This document shows positions 44,796 to 48,613 of a stretch of DNA of 48,613 nucleotides, in pieces. The number at the start of each line of letters is the position of its first letter. Positions within the stretch are counted from its first letter, which is position 1. The notes beneath the pieces are model-generated. The model saw nothing but the letters and a program-made list of their open reading frames with translations, made no database searches and was not told the origin of the DNA. Source of the stretch: Dehalococcoidia bacterium (GTDB lineage: Bacteria; Chloroflexota; Dehalococcoidia; GIF9; AB-539-J10). Location of the stretch: NCBI GenBank assembly GCA_030610855.1, contig JAUWQY010000011.1:1-48613 (forward strand), in the 5' to 3' direction. Position numbers and translations under genes: made by a program.

Positions 44796-45728
44796 TTATA
44801 GTGGTGCCTGGATTACTATGGTCAGCGTGGGACACGGTTCGGTGCAGTCATTGTCCGGGTTTACATCCCCTTCGAGCTCAACACAACCCCAGGAAGTAAG
44901 GTCGAAGACCCGGTCGGGCCCCGGGAACAACGGCAGAATGTCGAATAGGATCGGCGCGCCGTTTGCCTCCGGGAAATGGAGCCAGTTGATTGTCTTTGTG
45001 TAGTCAGTGCATATCTCCAGCTCCCATTCTATTTCTACATCCAGGTTCACGGGCTCGCACTTTAAGAGGGGAACCTCCGTGCAATACGGGGCGTCTACCC
45101 CCTCCACGGTGGTCATCTGGTACAATTTCGTTGCCGGAGGGTCCATGAATACGGCACCGTCGGCATTAACAGCGTGAAGCCAGATCACCTCATCTTCTCC
45201 CTCGACGTAGTGAATCCGGAGCCAACACGTCTGGTATACGGTGACCACCTCTCCTTCCGGCCCGTCCACATGCTCCTTGTATCTGATATCGATGATTGTA
45301 TCCGGGGGCACAAAGTGAATGCCGGGATCAACGGGCACCCCGTTGATGGTCCAGGTGTCGAAAACAATGGAGGCATCCAGTGGCGGCGGTGGTGTCACGA
45401 AATTCAAAGTAAAGGTGATTGTGCCGCCATCAACCAAAGCTTGAGTTGCTGAGGGTGTGATATCAACGAAGTTCGCCCCGGCGGGACCGCCGGACACGTA
45501 GGCACAGGTCCACGTATCGGGGGTCACATTAAAGGATTTCTCAACTGAGGCACCGGTAAGGTTCTGCCCCGTTCTGGTTAACGTATATTCCACTGCTCCT
45601 GTCCAGGGTGCGCCGTCAAGGGTAGCTTTAACGTCAATAGTGCCTTGAGGACCTGGTTCGCAGCTCAGCCAGAAAACCGCAATTAAGGCAACTAGAACCA
45701 AACCAATAGCTATGGGCTTCTTTTTCAT
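44796..45728 (-). CDS. Secreted, probably lipid-anchored protein of unknown function
   Basis: A 310-residue exported protein. MKKKPIAIGLVLVALIAVFW is a clear signal, ending in LSC at residue 23, which may be a loose lipobox. The mature part begins with an Ig-like or carboxypeptidase-regulatory-like beta domain (GTIDVKATLDGAPWTGAVEY). The rest contains several cysteine-bearing beta strands. I recognise no enzyme motif. AGGAG is well placed before the ATG. The promoter probably lies at 45863-45890, at the end of the 71-base element copy 2. Confidence 0.75.
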   Translation of the reverse strand: MKKKPIAIGLVLVALIAVFWLSCEPGPQGTIDVKATLDGAPWTGAVEYTLTRTGQNLTGASVEKSFNVTPDTWTCAYVSGGPAGANFVDITPSATQALVDGGTITFTLNFVTPPPPLDASIVFDTWTINGVPVDPGIHFVPPDTIIDIRYKEHVDGPEGEVVTVYQTCWLRIHYVEGEDEVIWLHAVNADGAVFMDPPATKLYQMTTVEGVDAPYCTEVPLLKCEPVNLDVEIEWELEICTDYTKTINWLHFPEANGAPILFDILPLFPGPDRVFDLTSWGCVELEGDVNPDNDCTEPCPTLTIVIQAPL

Positions 45729-45862
45729 CTTTATCTCCTTTCGGGATACTTCATTCTTGCCAATATCCTAGCTTAACAGAAAACAGAGAAGTATCTTTGT
45801 CACCTTCCCCTCCTTTAGGAGTACTTCAGTTGTACCGAGAGCGGGAAGTGCTCCATAGCTTC

Positions 45863-45890
45863 ATGATATCACATTATCCCCTGCTGTCAA
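45863..45890 (-). promoter_or_regulatory. Promoter at the end of repeat copy 2
   Basis: On the minus strand a perfect TTGACA (45890-45885) belongs to the conserved YTGACAG end of the 71-base element. TATCAT (45868-45863) follows after 16 unique bases. The leader to the lipoprotein ATG would be about 128 bases. Confidence 0.5.
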
Positions 45891-45954
45891 GTGTTTGTAC
45901 TCGTTCCGGTGATTAGTGACACGGAAGGTTATTACCCAATGCTGCAAGGACATG
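45884..45954 (-). repeat. 71-base dispersed element, copy 2
   Basis: It is the same length and orientation as copy 1, with a handful of substitutions, and ends GAGTAC-AAACAC-TTGACAG on the minus strand. It is upstream of the 310-residue lipoprotein gene and downstream of the repeat-rich lipoprotein gene. Confidence 0.85.
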
Positions 45955-46037
45955 CTTCCACTGCTTTCGAAGTGGCTTGCCAGAGCTCGGTTCTCATCTC
46001 GAATCCCTTTTCGGCGATGCCGATGCCCCCGGGATGC

Positions 46038-46070
46038 GCGTAGGGGCGAGGAGAATCCCCGCCCCTACGC
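46038..46070. repeat. GC-rich palindrome GCGTAGGGGC / GCCCCTACGC
   Basis: A perfect 10-base-pair stem around a 13-base centre that is itself partly complementary. GTAGGGGCG-type palindromes are common dispersed repeats in bacterial genomes. It stands 50 bases past the end of the repeat-rich lipoprotein and could also help end its transcript. Confidence 0.6.
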
Positions 46071-46120
46071 CCGCCGGGAGTGGTCACCGAGCCGCCGGCA
46101 GTGCTGGACATGGTGAGGTC

Positions 46121-47992
46121 TTATAGAATTATTGGCCAGTAATCCAGCTTCACGGACGGCACGGCGAGGAGCTGGTTAAGTGGGGTCAAGAAGAGAGGAA
46201 CTCCCATTTGGAACTGATTGTTAACCACTACCTCCGGAAGGAAATTGGCGCCTGATGTCGCGTAGAATACCAGATGCTCATCCGGGTTCCAGACCCCCGT
46301 TACATCTTCCCCGTGCCATTTATAGAGGACGGGGTTAGCGAAGAAAACGGGTTCGTACACCAAGACACCTGGTTCAGGGCCGAACTGGTCGACAAGATCG
46401 ACAACCACGTCCATGGGCGTGCCTTCGATGACCTCGTAGAGCAAGAAGTGGTCGAGATACATCGGCGGTCCGTGCTCCCCCGGTACCAACTTCTGTGTCG
46501 GTACAGCCAGCGCGACCGGACCGAACACGGTCAGCTGCTGGGACCCGAACTGGTTTTCGACTACCACTTCCCACGACGACATAGGCGCATCTATGATGTA
46601 GATCGTGAGGTGGTTGTCGGGGTTCAGAATCGGCGTCGGCACCGCGGCGTGCTCCTTCGCGACAGGATTACAGAACCACTGGGCCGACCCAACGAATGCC
46701 TCGACATCGCCGAACTGGTCCTTGACGTACACAGGCTCGTTTACAGACGGCGCGTCATCCGTGAAGTAGCACTTGAAGTGGTCGAGCAGGGGCGGCTCGA
46801 GCTCGGTCTTCGTGGACGGCACGGCGAGGAGAGTTGGGTCGTACACGTCGAGGGTCTGCTCACCGAACTGATTAACAACCTGTACCTGCCTGTCGGGAGA
46901 CTCGCCTTCTATGTATATGTCGTAGAATACCAGATGCTCCTCCGGGTTCACGATCTCCGTTACAGTACCTGCGTGTGTTTTCTTAACGGGATTAGCGAAG
47001 AAGATGGGCTCGCCCACCCAGGCATCTGGTTCATCCTCGAACTGGTCGTTCAGAACGACAAGCACTTCCACGGGCGTGCCTGCGATGACCTCGTAGAGGA
47101 GGAAGTGGTCGAGAGCCAGCGGCGGTTCGTGGTCCCCCTTCTGGGTTGGTACAGCCAGCGCGACCGGACCGGACACGGTCAGCTGCTGGGTCCCAAACTG
47201 GTTTTTCACCTCCACAGACTGTATCTGAGGCTCTCCTTCGTAGTTTAGGTCGTACACCGTGAAGTGGTGGTCGGGGTTCGAGATCGGCGTCAGCACATCG
47301 TTGTGCCACTTCGTTGCAGGGTTGCCGAAGCCCCAGGCCCACTCCACCTTAGCATCGATGTCTACGAACTGGTCCTGGAGGGACACGTCCGCACCTAGGG
47401 GTTCGCCCACCGTGTCCGCCGCAAAGTAGCACTTGAAGTGGTCGAGCGGCCCTACAAAATGAGCGGTGACGGTTACATCTTCTGCGGGCATGGTGAAGAT
47501 AGTCGTAGCCGCATTCGCATCGGCGAATGTGCCCGTCGGCGCCGTCCAATTCACAAACTGGTAACCGACAGCGGCTGCTGCCTGAATGTTGACGCCAGTT
47601 CCCGCTCCCTGAGGAGTCGTTCCGGTAGGTATTGTCGTTCCGCCGCCGGCAGGAGCTACTGTCATGGTGAGGTCATAAACCGGCACGAAATTGGCGGTGA
47701 CGGTCACGTCTTCTGCGGGCATGGTGAAGATAGTCGTAGCCGCATTCGCATCGGCGAATGTGCCGGCTGGCGCCGTCCAGTTAAGAAACTGGTAACCGGC
47801 AGCGGCTGCTGCCTGAATGTTGACGTGCGTGCCGGATGCGTAGGCGGTGGTTCCGGTAGGGGTTGTCGTTCCCGCACCGGCAGGATCCACCGCCATGGTC
47901 AGGTTGTACAGCGTCGATGGTGTGCAACCGGGAACCACCAAGGCTATGATGGTCACTGCTGCCACCACTAGTAGCAAGAGCCTTCTTATCAT
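46121..47992 (-). CDS. Repeat-rich lipoprotein with InlB-like and DUF7450-like domains
   Basis: A 623-residue surface lipoprotein. After a signal (MIRRLLLLVVAAVTIIALVV) the lipobox is VPGC. Two InlB/Listeria-Bacteroides-type repeats of about 79 residues follow (GYQFLNWTAP, TTIFTMPAEDVTVTANF). Then come four beta-rich units of about 100 residues, each opening LDHF and closing LAVP(T/S)xK, with VxNQFG inside, as I recall for DUF7450. Units 1 and 3 begin LDHFKCYF; units 2 and 4 begin LDHFLLYEV. A GTG at 48004 extends the frame 4 codons but lies inside the AGGAGGTG ribosome binding site, so I start at the ATG. Adhesion or matrix binding is a guess. Confidence 0.82.
   Translation of the reverse strand: MIRRLLLLVVAAVTIIALVVPGCTPSTLYNLTMAVDPAGAGTTTPTGTTAYASGTHVNIQAAAAAGYQFLNWTAPAGTFADANAATTIFTMPAEDVTVTANFVPVYDLTMTVAPAGGGTTIPTGTTPQGAGTGVNIQAAAAVGYQFVNWTAPTGTFADANAATTIFTMPAEDVTVTAHFVGPLDHFKCYFAADTVGEPLGADVSLQDQFVDIDAKVEWAWGFGNPATKWHNDVLTPISNPDHHFTVYDLNYEGEPQIQSVEVKNQFGTQQLTVSGPVALAVPTQKGDHEPPLALDHFLLYEVIAGTPVEVLVVLNDQFEDEPDAWVGEPIFFANPVKKTHAGTVTEIVNPEEHLVFYDIYIEGESPDRQVQVVNQFGEQTLDVYDPTLLAVPSTKTELEPPLLDHFKCYFTDDAPSVNEPVYVKDQFGDVEAFVGSAQWFCNPVAKEHAAVPTPILNPDNHLTIYIIDAPMSSWEVVVENQFGSQQLTVFGPVALAVPTQKLVPGEHGPPMYLDHFLLYEVIEGTPMDVVVDLVDQFGPEPGVLVYEPVFFANPVLYKWHGEDVTGVWNPDEHLVFYATSGANFLPEVVVNNQFQMGVPLFLTPLNQLLAVPSVKLDYWPIIL
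46261..47260. repeat. Tandem duplication of a two-domain unit inside the lipoprotein gene
   Basis: Stretches such as CGTAGAATACCAGATGCTC at 46261 and at 46921, and GTCGGTACAGCCAGCGCGAC (46498) against the near-identical sequence at 47150, are about 650-660 bases apart. They mark a duplicated pair of about 100-residue domains. Confidence 0.75.
47459..47780. repeat. Near-identical 237-base tandem repeat (InlB-like units)
   Basis: The stretch GCGGTGACGGTTACATCTTC at 47462 and its counterpart at 47699 continue nearly unchanged for about 80 bases. The spacing of 237 bases equals 79 codons, one InlB-like unit. Confidence 0.8.
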
Positions 47993-48324
47993 TTCCCTTT
48001 TCACCTCCTGTAGATTTGCTCAATCGATTGTTCTAGCGCAAACCGCGTTTATCGAATGCCTTCACCTCCTCGCATCTTGATTTCTTGTCCCTGTCTCCAG
48101 CAGACCGTAGCTGCCAAGACCCAGCCTGGCGGATGACTAACGCATTACCTGTTGTCGCTCTAGCCCTGTCACCTGTCATAATGGTCTCACGCTCCCGCGA
48201 GGGTAGGCCCTCTTTGTCTGTCATTGCCCGATTACGCCAAAGATCGGGCAACTGCACGCCTGAACGATCCAGGTATCCGGAGCGAGCCCTGCCTTTCGTG
48301 ACGTAACTGGAGGCCGAGAATGAA

Positions 48325-48365
48325 GAGCCATCTGAAGATGGCTCCCGGTGCTCGCAAGAGCACCG
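48325..48365 (+). repeat. Two adjacent tetraloop hairpins
   Basis: GAGCCATC-TGAA-GATGGCTC (48325-48344) and CGGTGCTC-GCAA-GAGCACCG (48346-48365) are perfect 8-base-pair stems one base apart. The second has a GNRA loop on the plus strand. There is no T-run. Confidence 0.65.
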
Positions 48366-48475
48366 CGGGCACTATGACAACACCCGACGAACATTTAACT
48401 GCCAACCCTGTACCTGTCTTCCTGCTGTTGTTGTCGTATTCCCTATACAAATAACGGTACTACTCTTCTTACGAT

Positions 48476-48613
48476 CTGTCAACAGTTCGTACTCGTTCAG
48501 GTCATTAGTGACACTTCTTTTCTGTCATTGCGAGGAGGGAGATTCCTCACCTGCGGTTCGGAACAGGCTCCGCAATGACACAGAAGGGTATTACCCGATG
48601 TTACAAGCACATG
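48476..48613 (-). repeat. 71-base dispersed element, copy 3, interrupted and ending at the window edge
   Basis: The two parts, 48476-48514 and about 48583-48613, match copies 1 and 2. On the minus strand the end reads GAGTAC-GAACTG-TTGACAG. A 68-base palindromic insertion splits it. The match stops exactly at the last base of the window. Confidence 0.82.
48515..48582. mobile_element. Palindromic insertion (MITE/REP-like) inside repeat copy 3
   Basis: The insert is bounded by perfect inverted ends TGTCATTGCG (48523-48532) and CGCAATGACA (48571-48580). TGTCATTGCGAGG...CGCAATGACA palindromes are abundant intergenic repeats in many bacteria. It is absent from copies 1 and 2, which shows it arrived later. 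Confidence 0.7.

Larger units (their letters stand above)
45729..46120. other. 392-base gap between two lipoprotein genes
   Basis: It holds the promoter, repeat copy 2 and the GC-rich palindrome at 46038-46070. No gene is supported. Confidence 0.6.
48005..48613. other. 609-base region at window end without a supported gene
   Basis: Open frames of 70-80 codons exist on both strands, but none has a family likeness or a good ribosome binding site. The region holds tandem hairpins at 48325-48365 and repeat copy 3 from 48476 to the end. A CACCTCCT lies at 48064 and again at 48003, the second being the lipoprotein ribosome binding site on the minus strand. Confidence 0.5.

Noticed and set aside
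46274-47248. A 324-codon plus-strand frame opposite the repeat lipoprotein
   Set aside because: Arginine- and valine-rich shadow of the repeat-rich coding sequence on the other strand.
48033-48257. A 74-codon minus-strand frame upstream of the repeat lipoprotein
   Set aside because: No recognisable family and no clear ribosome binding site; it may be chance or conserved non-coding sequence.
42199-48613. CRISPR array
   Set aside because: The repeats here are three widely spaced copies with genes between them, not regular repeat-spacer units; no cas gene is present.

Overview
The window reads as a chromosomal piece from an anaerobic bacterium, most plausibly a Chloroflexota member of the Dehalococcoidia type. 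This is an inference from gene content and protein style: a large HdrA/MvhD/Nfn/Flx electron-transfer locus, a GuaB3-type IMP dehydrogenase without CBS domains, a CIRCE-like hrcA-grpE-dnaK operon, an archaeal-like MetG and frequent GTG/TTG starts. No rRNA is present to confirm it.

Region 1 (1-19300, + strand) is a flavin-based electron-transfer superlocus. It opens with the end of a CCG-domain Fe-S protein. Then come an HdrA carrying an inserted GltD/NfnB-like module, an MvhD, an HdrC-HdrB fusion, a second HdrA core with a GltD-like insertion, and a QmoB/HdrA-like protein. A second set follows a 252-base gap: an uninterrupted HdrA, an MvhD-HdrC-HdrB triple fusion, and an NfnA/NfnB pair. A third set, behind its own promoter-like sequence and hairpin, is a complete NADH-oxidising Flx module in the order D-C-B-A. 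The set includes three MvhD domains, four HdrA-type proteins and three GltD-type modules, but no hydrogenase, formate dehydrogenase or sulfite reductase catalytic subunit. The likely work is moving electrons among NADH/NADPH, ferredoxin and a disulfide or other Hdr substrate.

Region 2 (19442-23984, - strand) is a tungstate/molybdate operon, tupA-tupB-tupC-moaA-moaC. It is preceded by a promoter, a Moco/Tuco-riboswitch-like structured RNA and an intrinsic terminator, in that order, which looks like transcriptional attenuation by the cofactor.

Region 3 (24036-42198) is housekeeping: rplY, a small anchored Ig-like protein, a dksA-like/lspA/rluD operon, hrcA-grpE-dnaK with a degenerate CIRCE touching the hrcA start, glyA, prs, secA, an FmdB zinc ribbon, an rsmI/zinc-ribbon/metG operon, guaB3, a LysE exporter, and a TIM-barrel-like protein whose ribosome binding site directly follows a tRNA-Thr(CGT).

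Region 4 (42199-48613) is a sparse accessory region beyond the tRNA: an excisionase-like HTH gene, small proteins, two secreted lipoproteins (one built of InlB-like and DUF7450-like repeats), decayed duplications, and three copies of a 71-base element. All three copies have the same orientation upstream of minus-strand genes, and each ends in a -35-like YTGACAG. The third copy is interrupted by a palindromic insertion and ends exactly at the window edge, which suggests the contig stops in a repeat.
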